A stretch of 64,000 nucleotides of DNA from Butyrivibrio sp. Su6 (GTDB lineage: Bacteria; Bacillota; Clostridia; Lachnospirales; Lachnospiraceae), in contig NZ_FNUR01000015.1 of the NCBI RefSeq assembly GCF_900108105.1, positions 1 through 64,000 on the forward strand, in the 5' to 3' direction. A program made the position numbers and the translations under genes. Shown here in pieces: positions 9,936-18,965 of the stretch; the stretch's first letter is position 1; each line of letters opens with the position of its first letter. Under the pieces are notes generated by a model that was given only the letters and a program-made list of their open reading frames with translations, did not search any database and had not been told where the DNA came from.

Positions 9936-10889
9936 ATGGTACGCAAAGAGGAATTGACTTACAAATCAAGGGACAGACAGACCATGCTCCATGCAGTCAG
10001 ATGGATACCTGAAGATAAGCCGGTAGCTATCTTGCAGATCATTCATGGAATGCAGGAATTCATTGATCGTTATGAAGAGTTTGCGAACTTTTTGGCAGAA
10101 AAAGGCATACTTGTAATGGGGAACGATCATTTAGGACATGGCGGATCTGTTGCAGCCGGAAAGGGTACCTATGGTTTCTTTTGCAAAGACGACCCTGCAA
10201 CGGTGCTTGTACGTGACGCTCACAGATTAAAGAAGATGACTCAGGAAGAGTATCCGGGAGTTCCGGTATTTATCCTTGGTCACAGCTTTGGATCTTTTGT
10301 GGCAAGAGAGTACATCACACGCTATGGCACAGGTATAAATGGTGCGATAATTCAGGGAACTGCTGCTATGCCAAGCGGAACAGTTAAGTCTTTGAGCACT
10401 TTGGTAAGTGTTTTACAGGTTATTTTTGGAACAAAGTATCGTTCTGAGATGATCAATAACATGGCATTTAAGGGATATTTAAAGAAGATCCCTGATCACA
10501 AGACAAAGTTTGACTGGCTTTCACACAATGAAGAAAGCGTTAATAAATATGTTGCTGATCCAAGATGTAACTTCGTTTTCACTCTTAACGGATTCAAGAC
10601 TATGGCTGAACTTCTGACAAGAATTCAGGATGTTGACAGAATGGAAGATATCCCTAAGAACCTTCCTATTCTCATTACAGGTGGTGCTGAAGATCCTGTT
10701 GGAAGTTACGGAGAAGCATTTAGCAAACTTTACGATATTTACAAAAATAAACTTGAGATCAAAGATGTAGAGCTTAAGATTTATGACGGAATGCGTCATG
10801 AACTTCAGCAGGAGATTGGAAGAGAAAAAGTATACGAAGATCAGTATGCTTGGATTATGAGAGTGTTAAAGAGTGGCACTGCAAATTGA
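9936..10889 (+). CDS. Alpha/beta hydrolase, lysophospholipase/monoglyceride-lipase type
   Basis: 317 residues of the serine aminopeptidase/lysophospholipase-like hydrolase family. The oxyanion region is IIHGMQEF, the nucleophile elbow GHSFGS, the acidic residue in GGAEDPVG and the catalytic His in GMRHELQQE. No signal peptide. GGGGAGG ends about nine bases before the ATG at 9936; an in-frame upstream start at 9891 has no such signal. The substrate is unknown; an intracellular esterase acting on lipid or acyl esters is the family expectation. Confidence 0.85.
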   Translation: MVRKEELTYKSRDRQTMLHAVRWIPEDKPVAILQIIHGMQEFIDRYEEFANFLAEKGILVMGNDHLGHGGSVAAGKGTYGFFCKDDPATVLVRDAHRLKKMTQEEYPGVPVFILGHSFGSFVAREYITRYGTGINGAIIQGTAAMPSGTVKSLSTLVSVLQVIFGTKYRSEMINNMAFKGYLKKIPDHKTKFDWLSHNEESVNKYVADPRCNFVFTLNGFKTMAELLTRIQDVDRMEDIPKNLPILITGGAEDPVGSYGEAFSKLYDIYKNKLEIKDVELKIYDGMRHELQQEIGREKVYEDQYAWIMRVLKSGTAN

Positions 10890-10902
10890 CAGATCAAAAA
10901 TA

Positions 10903-11364
10903 ATGGTAAGGTGTGCTTACCATTCTGATTGGGATGGGGCGATGAAACTTGCATGGGATACTTTTGCAAGGTTTGACGCCCCTGATTATTCTGAAGAAGG
11001 AATAACCAATTTCAGAAATTTTGTAAATGACGATATGCTCAGAAAGATGTTTATCGCCGGGCAATATCAACTTTTTGTTGCGGTTTATAACGATAAATAT
11101 CTTGGAATGATTTCTCTTAGAGAACGGAAACACATATCACTTCTTTTTGTAGACGGGGATTACCATGATTATGGCATTGGGACTGCGCTTGTAAGATATG
11201 TGTCGAAGTATGCTCTTGAAGAAGAGGGGGTGGATGAACTGACAGTCAATGCTGCACCGATTGCTGTTGGTTTTTACCACAAAAGGGGATTTAAGGATGT
11301 CGCTGAAGAAATGACGGCCGACGGCATCAGATTCACACCAATGAAGCTTTGTTTGAGGAGTTAA
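10903..11364 (+). CDS. GNAT-family N-acetyltransferase
   Basis: About 153 residues. The acetyl-CoA binding motif A is seen as VDGDYHDYGIGTALVRYV, followed by the FYHKRGF motif. GNAT proteins acetylate small molecules or protein amino groups; the acceptor here is unknown. The start is uncertain: the ATG at 10903 puts the domain at the N-terminus as in relatives, while a GTG at 10873 would overlap the preceding hydrolase by 17 bases. Neither has a strong RBS. Confidence 0.82.
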   Translation: MVRCAYHSDWDGAMKLAWDTFARFDAPDYSEEGITNFRNFVNDDMLRKMFIAGQYQLFVAVYNDKYLGMISLRERKHISLLFVDGDYHDYGIGTALVRYVSKYALEEEGVDELTVNAAPIAVGFYHKRGFKDVAEEMTADGIRFTPMKLCLRS

Positions 11365-11367
11365 CTT

Positions 11368-12168
11368 ATGGGAAAAATTTTTGATTTAGAGAGTCCTTTG
11401 ATGCGAGCTCTTACAAGACTCGCAGATGTTATGTGGGTAAATATCCTTACTTTGATATTTGCCATACCACTTATTTTTGAGCAGGTTCTTTTCCTTGGCC
11501 CGGCACTTGGTCCGGTTCTTTTTGATGGAGCTGAACTTGATTACAACTACTTCCTTAGCGCAGTATTATGGGCATGGATATTTGGAATTATTTGCTCAAG
11601 TATCTTAGGACCTGCATGTACTGCTATGCATTTTGTTCTTTTGAAAATCGTAAGAGATGAAGACAGTTATATTACAAAGACCTACTTCAGATCCTTCAAA
11701 GAGAACTTTAAGCAGGGAATGATCCTTCAGATCATTAAATTTGCGATAGCCGGAATCCTTGTTTTGGATTTCTTTATCCTGAATAATTTAAGTGGAATTT
11801 ACAGATATGCGATCATTGCGCTGAGTGCATTCCTTTATATGGTTTCACTTTACGTATTTCCAATCCTTTCCAAGTTTGTAAATACAAATGCAGCAACCTT
11901 AAAGAATTCTTTGCTTATGGCAATACTTGCTTTCCCAAAGACAATTCTTATGACTATCATTTCTGGAATTCCGCTTGTAGTATTTTATTTCTTTGACTTA
12001 AAAGCTGTTCCGGTACTGATACTTTTGGGATTTGCCGGACCAAGTTATTTAAATGCAATGCTCTACAATGGAACATTCAAGCGCTTTGAGCCGGAAGAAG
12101 AAAGTCTTTCTGAAGAGGAAGAACTCGATGCGGCTATCAAAAAGCTTGATGAGGAAGAGCAGAACTGA
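11368..12168 (+). CDS. YesL-like (DUF624) membrane protein
   Basis: A 266-residue integral membrane protein with about five or six hydrophobic segments. The N-terminus MGKIFDLESPLMRALTRLAD and the following VMWVNILTLIF segment match the YesL/DUF624 pattern known next to sugar transporters and pectin-utilisation genes in Firmicutes. The C-terminal 25 residues are strongly acidic and cytoplasmic. It begins three bases after the acetyltransferase stop. The molecular function of the family is unknown. Confidence 0.75.
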   Translation: MGKIFDLESPLMRALTRLADVMWVNILTLIFAIPLIFEQVLFLGPALGPVLFDGAELDYNYFLSAVLWAWIFGIICSSILGPACTAMHFVLLKIVRDEDSYITKTYFRSFKENFKQGMILQIIKFAIAGILVLDFFILNNLSGIYRYAIIALSAFLYMVSLYVFPILSKFVNTNAATLKNSLLMAILAFPKTILMTIISGIPLVVFYFFDLKAVPVLILLGFAGPSYLNAMLYNGTFKRFEPEEESLSEEEELDAAIKKLDEEEQN

Positions 12169-12195
12169 TTGTCTTTTTTTGATTAGAGGTGACAA

Positions 12196-13638
12196 ATGAA
12201 GAAAGCTCTGGTAACATGCGCTACAATAGTGCTTATGTTTGCGGTTTTTATGGGGATTGTTTTTAAATCTTACAGGGAAGTGCTAAGAGATGGCATTTCC
12301 ACGTATGTTAATGAGACAGTCTCTTCAGAACTTTCTTCATTGATGTACCAAAAAGATATAAATTACATAAGGATCCGTGATTATCAGGATGCCTGTACTA
12401 AGGCTCTTGCCGGCTATGATCTTGTTTCAGATAAAAATGTGATTACGAGCTGGCTTGAGCATATAGTGAATAGCACCGACAGCAACACATCTTTTATATG
12501 TGATTCTGAAGGCGCAGGGTATAATGAGCGCGGAAAAACTGTAGATTTATCTGATTATAGTTTCTTTGAGCAGGTTATCGGAGGATTTGATGTTGGAAGC
12601 TCCGGCGTGCTCGTTATCAATGAAGATACCTTTGGTGGCAGAAGCGTTGCCTTTGTAAATGGATTGAATTTATCGCAAGAAAACAAAGGGTATCTTATAT
12701 CTATTCTCAATATCGAGAGTTTATCAGAAGGAATATTTGAAAAACAGGAGCTTATCGACTACGGCGCGTGGGTTGCTGTCAGAGGACATATCCTTACAGA
12801 GTATGGAGAAAGACTGCGCAATAATGATGCGGACATTGATTTTATCTGGGAGGCTTTGCCGGAAGGTTCTGATCAGAACAAATTCCAGCATGCTATAGCT
12901 CAGCGTAATCCATTTTTTGAAGAAATGCCTAACTACGGGTACATCATTACAGTACCGGCGCCTCTTTCCGGAGGTGCGCTCGTAGCTCTTATCAGCTATA
13001 GGAACATGAACAGAGCCTTAGATGAGCCTCTTCATGATTATTATGCTATGTATATTTGGGTTATGGTGCTTCTTGTACTTCTCTGCGTAAGTCTGTTTTT
13101 GGGACATCTTATAGCTACATTTTTTAGCAAAAGAAACAGAAACAAGAAGGACAGAGATACCAAGACAGGTCTTTTGACTGAAGAATCAACCGAAAGACAG
13201 ATTAATTCTTATCTGGATTCCTCAGAGGGAAAATATGGCCTGATGTTCCTTATCGATATTAATGGACTAAAAGATCTGCGAATAGCAAAAGGTGAAGATA
13301 GTGTTGATGCAGTTATTGTTGGTTTTGCCAAAAAGCTATCTGAAAAATACAGGGTGTCAGATGTTGTCGGCGCATTTGACAACGGTGAGTTTGTTGTTTT
13401 TATGAAAGATATAAGTGCCGGAAAGGATATCAGAAAGCAAGTTGATTCAATGGTAATGCTCACGCATGATTTCAAGACCATGAAGGGAAATGAAGATGGA
13501 GTAGTTTACTTGAGTGTTGGCGGAGCTGTGGCTCCTAAAGATGGTAAAAAATACTCTAATCTTCTCGCTGCATCAAAAGCGGCTTTAACAGAGTCGAAAG
13601 CTCGTGGAGCAGGTCAGGTAGTCTTTTATCACGAATAG
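12196..13638 (+). CDS. Membrane sensor with degenerate GGDEF domain
   Basis: 480 residues: a transmembrane segment at 5-25, an extracytoplasmic sensory region of about 250 residues (Cache-like by position and size), a second transmembrane segment at about 282-303, and a C-terminal GGDEF-fold domain. The domain opens with LIDINGLKDLR, but the catalytic loop reads FDNGEF instead of GGDEF. Cyclic-di-GMP synthesis is therefore doubtful; it may bind nucleotide or signal by dimerisation. RBS GAGGTG. It follows the YesL-like gene by 27 bp. Confidence 0.75.
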   Translation: MKKALVTCATIVLMFAVFMGIVFKSYREVLRDGISTYVNETVSSELSSLMYQKDINYIRIRDYQDACTKALAGYDLVSDKNVITSWLEHIVNSTDSNTSFICDSEGAGYNERGKTVDLSDYSFFEQVIGGFDVGSSGVLVINEDTFGGRSVAFVNGLNLSQENKGYLISILNIESLSEGIFEKQELIDYGAWVAVRGHILTEYGERLRNNDADIDFIWEALPEGSDQNKFQHAIAQRNPFFEEMPNYGYIITVPAPLSGGALVALISYRNMNRALDEPLHDYYAMYIWVMVLLVLLCVSLFLGHLIATFFSKRNRNKKDRDTKTGLLTEESTERQINSYLDSSEGKYGLMFLIDINGLKDLRIAKGEDSVDAVIVGFAKKLSEKYRVSDVVGAFDNGEFVVFMKDISAGKDIRKQVDSMVMLTHDFKTMKGNEDGVVYLSVGGAVAPKDGKKYSNLLAASKAALTESKARGAGQVVFYHE

Positions 13639-13835
13639 GCAATGGTCAAATTGCATATAGAATTTTTAGATTCTTCGTCAATATTTCAGAATTGTGGAAA
13701 AGTCGCCTGATTGCTAGTCAGTTTTGCTAATGAATTGTAAAATATTTGTGAAATAAGTGAATAGTAAATAAACACCTCCGCCGCTATACTTGTTTATAGC
13801 ATTAAGCTATTGATGAATTAGGAGGAATATAAGGT

Positions 13836-14945
13836 ATGGCAAGTTTATCACTTGAGCATGTAACTAAAGTATATCCTAATGGTTTTGAGGCTGTTAAAGA
13901 CTTCAACCTTGAGATTCAGGATAAAGAATTTATTATTTTCGTAGGACCTTCAGGATGCGGAAAGTCAACAACACTTCGTATGATCGCTGGACTTGAAGAT
14001 ATCTCTTCAGGAACACTTAAGATCGGTGACAGAGTTGTTAACGACGTTGAGCCTAAGGACAGAGATATTGCGATGGTATTCCAGAACTACGCTCTGTATC
14101 CTCACATGACAGTATATGATAACATGGCATTTGGACTTAAGCTTAGAAAAGTTCCAAAGGCTGATATTGATAAGATGGTTAGAGAAGCTGCTAAGATCCT
14201 TGACCTTGAGAAGCTCCTTGATCGTAAGCCAAAGGCTCTTTCAGGTGGACAGAGACAGCGTGTTGCTATGGGACGTGCTATCGTTCGTAACCCTAAGGTA
14301 TTCCTTATGGACGAACCTCTTTCAAACCTTGATGCAAAGCTCCGTGTACAGATGAGAACAGAGATCGCTAAGCTTCACCAGAGACTTGGCACAACAATCA
14401 TCTACGTTACACATGACCAGACAGAGGCTATGACTCTTGGTACAAGAATCGTAGTTATGAAGGACGGTGTTGTTCAGCAGGTTGATACACCTCAGAACCT
14501 CTATGATAAGCCAGGCAACCTCTTCGTTGCTGGATTCATGGGATCACCTCAGATGAACTTCCTTGATGCAGAAGTTGAAGTACAGGGCGACAAGGCTTGC
14601 CTCAAGATCGCTGGCCAGTCAATCGAACTTCCACCTGCAAAGGCTAAGAAGGTTATCGAGGGAGGCTACGCTGGAAAGACTGTTACATTCGGTATCCGTC
14701 CAGAAGATGTTGACGATTCAGAGATGGTTGTTAACACATCAAAGGCTGTATTTGAGTCAACAATCAACGTATACGAGCTTCTTGGTGCAGAAGTTTATCT
14801 GTACTTTGATCTTGATAAGTTCCCTATCACAGCTAGAGTTGATTCTCGTACAACAGCTAGACCTGGCGATAAGGTTAAGTTTGCATTCGATGTTGAGAAG
14901 ATCCACATCTTCGACAAAGAGACAGAGAAGACAATCACAAACTAA
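13836..14945 (+). CDS. MsmK/UgpC-type sugar ABC transporter ATPase (orphan)
   Basis: 369 residues, with Walker A GPSGCGKST, Q-loop FQNYALYP, signature LSGGQRQRVA, Walker B VFLMDEP, switch THDQTEA and a C-terminal MalK-like regulatory/TOBE domain. No permease or binding protein lies beside it. That is typical of shared ATPases (MsmK, MsiK) that energise many carbohydrate importers. The leader 13639-13835 has no ORF; a TATACT lies at 13785-13790 and a strong AGGAGG before the start. The gene's codon use looks optimised, suggesting high expression. Confidence 0.92.
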   Translation: MASLSLEHVTKVYPNGFEAVKDFNLEIQDKEFIIFVGPSGCGKSTTLRMIAGLEDISSGTLKIGDRVVNDVEPKDRDIAMVFQNYALYPHMTVYDNMAFGLKLRKVPKADIDKMVREAAKILDLEKLLDRKPKALSGGQRQRVAMGRAIVRNPKVFLMDEPLSNLDAKLRVQMRTEIAKLHQRLGTTIIYVTHDQTEAMTLGTRIVVMKDGVVQQVDTPQNLYDKPGNLFVAGFMGSPQMNFLDAEVEVQGDKACLKIAGQSIELPPAKAKKVIEGGYAGKTVTFGIRPEDVDDSEMVVNTSKAVFESTINVYELLGAEVYLYFDLDKFPITARVDSRTTARPGDKVKFAFDVEKIHIFDKETEKTITN

Positions 14946-14958
14946 TATTAAAAATGGG

Positions 14959-14989
14959 AAGGCTATCGCGCGAGCGATAGCCTTTTTTT
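14959..14989 (+). terminator. Intrinsic terminator after the sugar ATPase gene
   Basis: GGCTATCGC (14961-14969) pairs perfectly with GCGATAGCC (14974-14982), extended by AA/TT, and is followed by a run of seven T. It separates the ATPase gene from the regulator gene. Confidence 0.9.
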
Positions 14990-15034
14990 CATGCATTATG
15001 TTATACTTATGTTATATTGCAAGGAGGTAGACAG

Positions 15035-16120
15035 ATGATTTCTGCGCAGACTATCAAGGGAAGTATAGATGAGTTAGGAGCAATTACAAAAGTTGAGCTT
15101 TGTGTTATGGACTTAAATGGTGATATTGTAGCTTCTACCACTGAACGGGATATACTTGATATTTCAATAATTACAAGTTTTGCACAATCTCCGGTTGATT
15201 CACAGGTTATTGGAGATGTTCATCTGTTTAAGATACTTGATGAAGGTGAGCCGGCTTACGTTCTTTTAGCAAAAGGTGACAGTGAGCACGCATATATGGT
15301 TGGTAAGATTGGAGTTAGTCAGCTTCAGAATCTTATCGTAGCCTATAAGGAGAGGTACGACAGAAATAACTTCTTCCAGAATCTGCTCCTTGATAATATG
15401 CTTCTTATTGATGTATATAACAGAGCACGCAAACTTAAGGTAGAAGTTAATGTACCAAGAGTTATCATTTTGGTCGAGGTTAAGCATTCCAATGATAATA
15501 CTGCACAGGAACTTCTCGGAAGCATGTATGCACCACATACAGGTGATTATGTAACTGCTGTCGATGAGAACAGCGTTATATTGATAAAGTCTCTTGCTAA
15601 GTCTCAGACATATGAAGAGGTTCAAAAGATTGCCACAACAATTGTGGACATGATGAACACTGAGGCTATGCTCGATGTAAGGGTATCCTACGGAACTATA
15701 GTGGATGAACTTAAGGATTTGAGTAAGTCATACAAAGAGGCCAAGATGGCTCTTGAAGTTGGAAGAATATTCTATGCTGAAAAGAGAGTAAACGCCTATA
15801 ACACTTTGGGCATTGGAAGACTTATCTATCAGCTTCCTGAGAGTCTTTGCCGAATTTTCATCGATGAGATTTTTGGTGGAAAAGAAGTTCCGGATGATCT
15901 TGATGAAGAGACTTTAAATACAATCAATAAATTCTTTGAGAACAATCTTAATGTCTCTGAGACTTCAAGACAGCTTTTTGTTCATAGAAATACACTTGTC
16001 TATAGAATTGAAAAACTGGAAAAGAGCTCTGGACTTGATGTTAGAAAATTTGATGATGCACTTACATTTAAGATTGCTCTTATGGTAATAGGATATATGA
16101 AATACCTGGAAAACAGGTAA
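15035..16120 (+). CDS. PucR/CdaR-type transcriptional regulator
   Basis: 361 residues from the ATG at 15035, which has a perfect AAGGAGG eight bases upstream. The C-terminus carries the PucR-type helix-turn-helix: NVSETSRQLFVHRNTLVYRI (about 310-330) and then DDALTFKIAL. The middle resembles the GGDEF-like domain found in CdaR/PucR proteins (VSYGTIVDELKDLSKSYKEA). The family usually activates sugar-diacid, purine or carbohydrate genes. Its place beside the shared sugar ATPase suggests control of carbohydrate uptake; this is inference. Its stop codon lies 7 bp from the 3' end of the convergent SRP RNA gene. Confidence 0.85.
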   Translation: MISAQTIKGSIDELGAITKVELCVMDLNGDIVASTTERDILDISIITSFAQSPVDSQVIGDVHLFKILDEGEPAYVLLAKGDSEHAYMVGKIGVSQLQNLIVAYKERYDRNNFFQNLLLDNMLLIDVYNRARKLKVEVNVPRVIILVEVKHSNDNTAQELLGSMYAPHTGDYVTAVDENSVILIKSLAKSQTYEEVQKIATTIVDMMNTEAMLDVRVSYGTIVDELKDLSKSYKEAKMALEVGRIFYAEKRVNAYNTLGIGRLIYQLPESLCRIFIDEIFGGKEVPDDLDEETLNTINKFFENNLNVSETSRQLFVHRNTLVYRIEKLEKSSGLDVRKFDDALTFKIALMVIGYMKYLENR

Positions 16121-16127
16121 AAAAGAA

Positions 16128-16305
16128 GCGGTTCTGTGAAGGACGCATGCACGTTGACTTCAGGCAGAATAAGGCAACCTTACAACACATGGAAGGTTCT
16201 ACTTAGTGCTGCTTCGTTCCCGACCTGACACGGTTCGTAGATTTCCATTGCATAAGACCCGATTCTGCACAAAAGGACTGCTACATGCACCCTTCACAAA
16301 ACCGC
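16128..16305 (-). ncRNA. ffs: Signal recognition particle RNA (ffs/scRNA)
   Basis: On the minus strand the conserved SRP helix 8 reads GTGTCAGGTCGGGAACGAAG followed by CAGCA. The two ends pair: GCGGTTTTGTGAAGG at the 5' end with CCTTCACAGAACCGC at the 3' end, followed by a U-rich tail (TTCTTTTTT). This gives a rod of about 178 nt, between the 114-nt E. coli 4.5S RNA and the roughly 270-nt Bacillus scRNA. It binds Ffh and targets membrane and secreted proteins. Ends are inferred from the closing helix and the promoter at 16312-16340. Confidence 0.93.
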
Positions 16306-16311
16306 TTTATT

Positions 16312-16340
16312 ACTATACTTTGTTTTTTGTATATTGTCAA
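16312..16340 (-). promoter_or_regulatory. Sigma-70-type promoter for the SRP RNA
   Basis: Reading the minus strand, TTGACA (16340-16335) and TATAGT (16317-16312) are separated by exactly 17 bases, a near-consensus promoter. Transcription would begin about seven bases on, at the base of the SRP closing helix. The -35 box overlaps the stop codon of the Rrf2 regulator gene. Confidence 0.85.
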
Positions 16341-16747
16341 TTTTGATCTATTAAATCTTGAAGACTATAGCTGTTGATGTAGTCATTTACTACCTTATCG
16401 AGCCCGGCCCAAAAAGGAAGAGTTGAACAGGAATCCGATAATGGACAAGGATTTCCTTCACTACCGGAAACACATTCGATAGGAGTAAGGCTTCCCTCAA
16501 CAGTTCGAAGGATATCGCCAATATTACAATCTTTAGGTTCTCTTGCCAGGCGGTACCCACCATTGTTTCCACGCATACTAAGTAAAAAACCTGCCTTGTT
16601 AAGACCAGAAACAATCTGTTCAAGATATTTAACTGTGATATTCTGGCGATTCGATATATCTTTAAGTGAAATGAATTCCCCATTGTCGTGAAGAGCAATA
16701 TCCATCATGACTTTGAGGGCATAACGACCTTTGGTGGAAATTTTCAT
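16337..16747 (-). CDS. Rrf2-family regulator with IscR-like cysteines
   Basis: 136 residues. The winged helix is MKISTKGRYALKVMMDIA and ISLKDISNRQNITVKYLEQ, with the family's RGNNGGYRLAR wing. Cys92, Cys101 and Cys107 have nearly the spacing of the [2Fe-2S] ligands of IscR (92, 98, 104), so it probably senses iron-sulfur or redox status. The cysteine-metabolism regulator CymR lacks this triad. It is transcribed away from tadA, with a 90-bp shared upstream region. No isc/suf genes are in the window, so targets are unknown. Confidence 0.88.
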   Translation of the reverse strand: MKISTKGRYALKVMMDIALHDNGEFISLKDISNRQNITVKYLEQIVSGLNKAGFLLSMRGNNGGYRLAREPKDCNIGDILRTVEGSLTPIECVSGSEGNPCPLSDSCSTLPFWAGLDKVVNDYINSYSLQDLIDQN

Positions 16748-16836
16748 TTATATGACCTCTGAAACAATATATAATAATCATGTGAAAATATGACATGTAT
16801 ATCATATAATAACAAAAAAAGAAATCAATTACTACT

Positions 16837-17361
16837 ATGAAATTACAAGCAAAATCAAGAGTTATAAACGAAGAACAAGAAGATAATAAGTATATGAAAG
16901 CTGCAATAGCGCAGGCTAAAAAGGCATATAAACTTGGGGAGGTGCCGATAGGATGCGTTATTGTTTATGAAGGAAGGATTATAGGAAGGGGATACAACAG
17001 GCGTAATACAGACAAGACTCCGCTTGCTCATGCAGAGATAACAGCTATAAAAAAGGCAGTTAAAGTCATGAAGGATTGGAGACTTGAGGAGTGTAAGCTC
17101 TATGTTACTTTGGAGCCTTGCCAGATGTGTGCGGGAGCAATTGTACAGGCGAGGATACCGGAGGTCATTATGGCTGCAGAAAATCCGAAAGCTGGTTGCG
17201 CAGGTTCTGTAATGGATATTCTGAATAATCCGGATTTTAATCATCAGGTTACAGTGAAAAAGGGAGTTTTGAAGGAGGAGTGTAGCAAACTATTAAAAGA
17301 TTTTTTTGTTGAACTTCGTGCAAGAAATAAGGCATTGAAGGAGCAGAAAGGAAATCTCTAG
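16837..17361 (+). CDS. tadA: tRNA-specific adenosine-34 deaminase
   Basis: 174 residues; deaminates A34 to inosine in tRNA-Arg(ACG). Zinc ligands are His65 with catalytic Glu67 (AHAEITAI) and Cys95/Cys98 (TLEPCQMCAGA). The first 19 residues are longer than in most relatives and lack a good RBS; an ATG at 16894 (residue 20) is an alternative start. It overlaps the next gene by one base. Confidence 0.93.
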   Translation: MKLQAKSRVINEEQEDNKYMKAAIAQAKKAYKLGEVPIGCVIVYEGRIIGRGYNRRNTDKTPLAHAEITAIKKAVKVMKDWRLEECKLYVTLEPCQMCAGAIVQARIPEVIMAAENPKAGCAGSVMDILNNPDFNHQVTVKKGVLKEECSKLLKDFFVELRARNKALKEQKGNL

Positions 17362-18872
17362 TGAGAACAAGGATTTTTACTAGCTTAATTGTTCTTGGGA
17401 TGCTGATAGCATGTGCAGCCTGTGGAGCAAAAGAAAATGACTACACCAAAAACCCGGTTACTATTACATACTTAACAATTGGTGAAAAGCCATCTAACGG
17501 AAGGACTGAGGAAGTAATAAAAGAACTGAATTCAATTCTTGAAAAAGAAGTGAATGCAAGGCTTGATATCTATTACATTCCTTGGAAAGACTATCTGGAA
17601 AATTATAATATTGCGTTGGATTCAGGAGATGTTGATCTGGATTTGGTCGGTACCGGAAGCGACTGGCTGGATGCCTGGCCGAATACGATAAAAGGCAACT
17701 TTTTACCTCTTTCAAAAGATATGTTGCAAGAGTACTGTCCACAAACATATTCCAACATAAAAAAAGAAGAATGGGAAAAATGTTCATACAACGGAAGTAT
17801 TTATATGATTCCGGAGAATGAATATACCCAGTGGATAAATCACGGATTTATATACAGGAAAGATCTAGCCAGAGAGGCTGGGCTTGACAGGGTTAAATCA
17901 TGGTCAGATCTGGATAAGTATCTTAAATATGTGAAAAAAGCTCATCCTGATATGTTGCCTTGGGATGCGGATGGTAAGACAGTGATACATACTTTGGGCT
18001 ACCTTATGTCCGTAAGGAAGTATGCGCCTATTTATGAACTGAGCACATACGGAATCTGGGGAGCCTATACCGATGATCTGAAAACCATAGTTTCTCCTTA
18101 TTATACAGGTGATGAGTTTTTGGAATATGCAAAACTCATGAAGGATTGGGATGAAAGTGGTATATGGAGAGATGACTTTAGATTTACCGGGGATAACACA
18201 GAAGAGTTTTTCTCTGGATATACGAGTGTTGTTCAGCACCATACACAGAAGTATTACTCAGAAATAAAGCCTACAATGGATGTAATGATCCCTGACGCAG
18301 AAACGGATTTTTTCTGGTTTGGTGAAGAAAACAGCAATTTGATGAGAAACAGTATTCTCCACGGAGCAATGGCTGTTTACAGCGGATCTAAAAATCCTGA
18401 AAAAGCGCTTATGGTATATGACCTTCTAAGAAATGATCCAAGATGCTACAGATTGATCAATTATGGAATAGAGGGTGTCCAATACGAGGTCAATAAAAAC
18501 GGATTATTGGAAAAGCCCAGCGGATATAATGCTGATAGAGATGAGATTGTCACGAATTTCTGGTGGGGAAGAAGGGATGCCCTTGAAATCCAGGATTCCT
18601 CATACAATTGGAATGAATATTATGATCTGATTGATACATATGATAGAAATGCCTATTCGTACCCGTGGGATAGCGTTCCTTTTTCAACAGAGGATATCAA
18701 TAAAGAGATAAAATCCATAGTAGAAGTGTTCGACAAATACCTTCCGGCGATAACTTATGGTCAGTATGATGTGACACCTGAAGAAGAGGTGACGATTTTC
18801 AGACAAGAGCTAAAAGAGGCTGGAATCGAGGAAGTTACTGCAAAGCTTCAGCGAGTTTTGGATTCATATTAA
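17361..18872 (+). CDS. Extracellular solute-binding lipoprotein, sugar ABC type
   Basis: 503 residues. The signal peptide ends in a lipobox LIAC with lipidated Cys18. The mature protein has the periplasmic-binding-protein fold pattern (VTITYLTIGE, VDLDLVGTGSDW, WINHGFIYRKDLA) of CUT1-type sugar-binding proteins. It starts with GTG at 17361, inside the TAG stop of tadA. No permease genes adjoin it, so it must work with components elsewhere and could use the shared ATPase at 13836. Ligand unknown. Confidence 0.82.
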   Translation: MRTRIFTSLIVLGMLIACAACGAKENDYTKNPVTITYLTIGEKPSNGRTEEVIKELNSILEKEVNARLDIYYIPWKDYLENYNIALDSGDVDLDLVGTGSDWLDAWPNTIKGNFLPLSKDMLQEYCPQTYSNIKKEEWEKCSYNGSIYMIPENEYTQWINHGFIYRKDLAREAGLDRVKSWSDLDKYLKYVKKAHPDMLPWDADGKTVIHTLGYLMSVRKYAPIYELSTYGIWGAYTDDLKTIVSPYYTGDEFLEYAKLMKDWDESGIWRDDFRFTGDNTEEFFSGYTSVVQHHTQKYYSEIKPTMDVMIPDAETDFFWFGEENSNLMRNSILHGAMAVYSGSKNPEKALMVYDLLRNDPRCYRLINYGIEGVQYEVNKNGLLEKPSGYNADRDEIVTNFWWGRRDALEIQDSSYNWNEYYDLIDTYDRNAYSYPWDSVPFSTEDINKEIKSIVEVFDKYLPAITYGQYDVTPEEEVTIFRQELKEAGIEEVTAKLQRVLDSY

Positions 18873-18965
18873 AAAATATCCTACCAAGTAGTGTTTATCT
18901 ATGGTAGAATAGCGCTTATAAAATTGTATACATGTATAGCGGTTAAAAAGGGTAGGAGGAAAACA

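Noticed and set aside
10210..10216. TACGTGA inside the hydrolase gene, and TCACGTA at 61622
   Set aside because: Isolated copies within coding sequence, at the frequency expected by chance.
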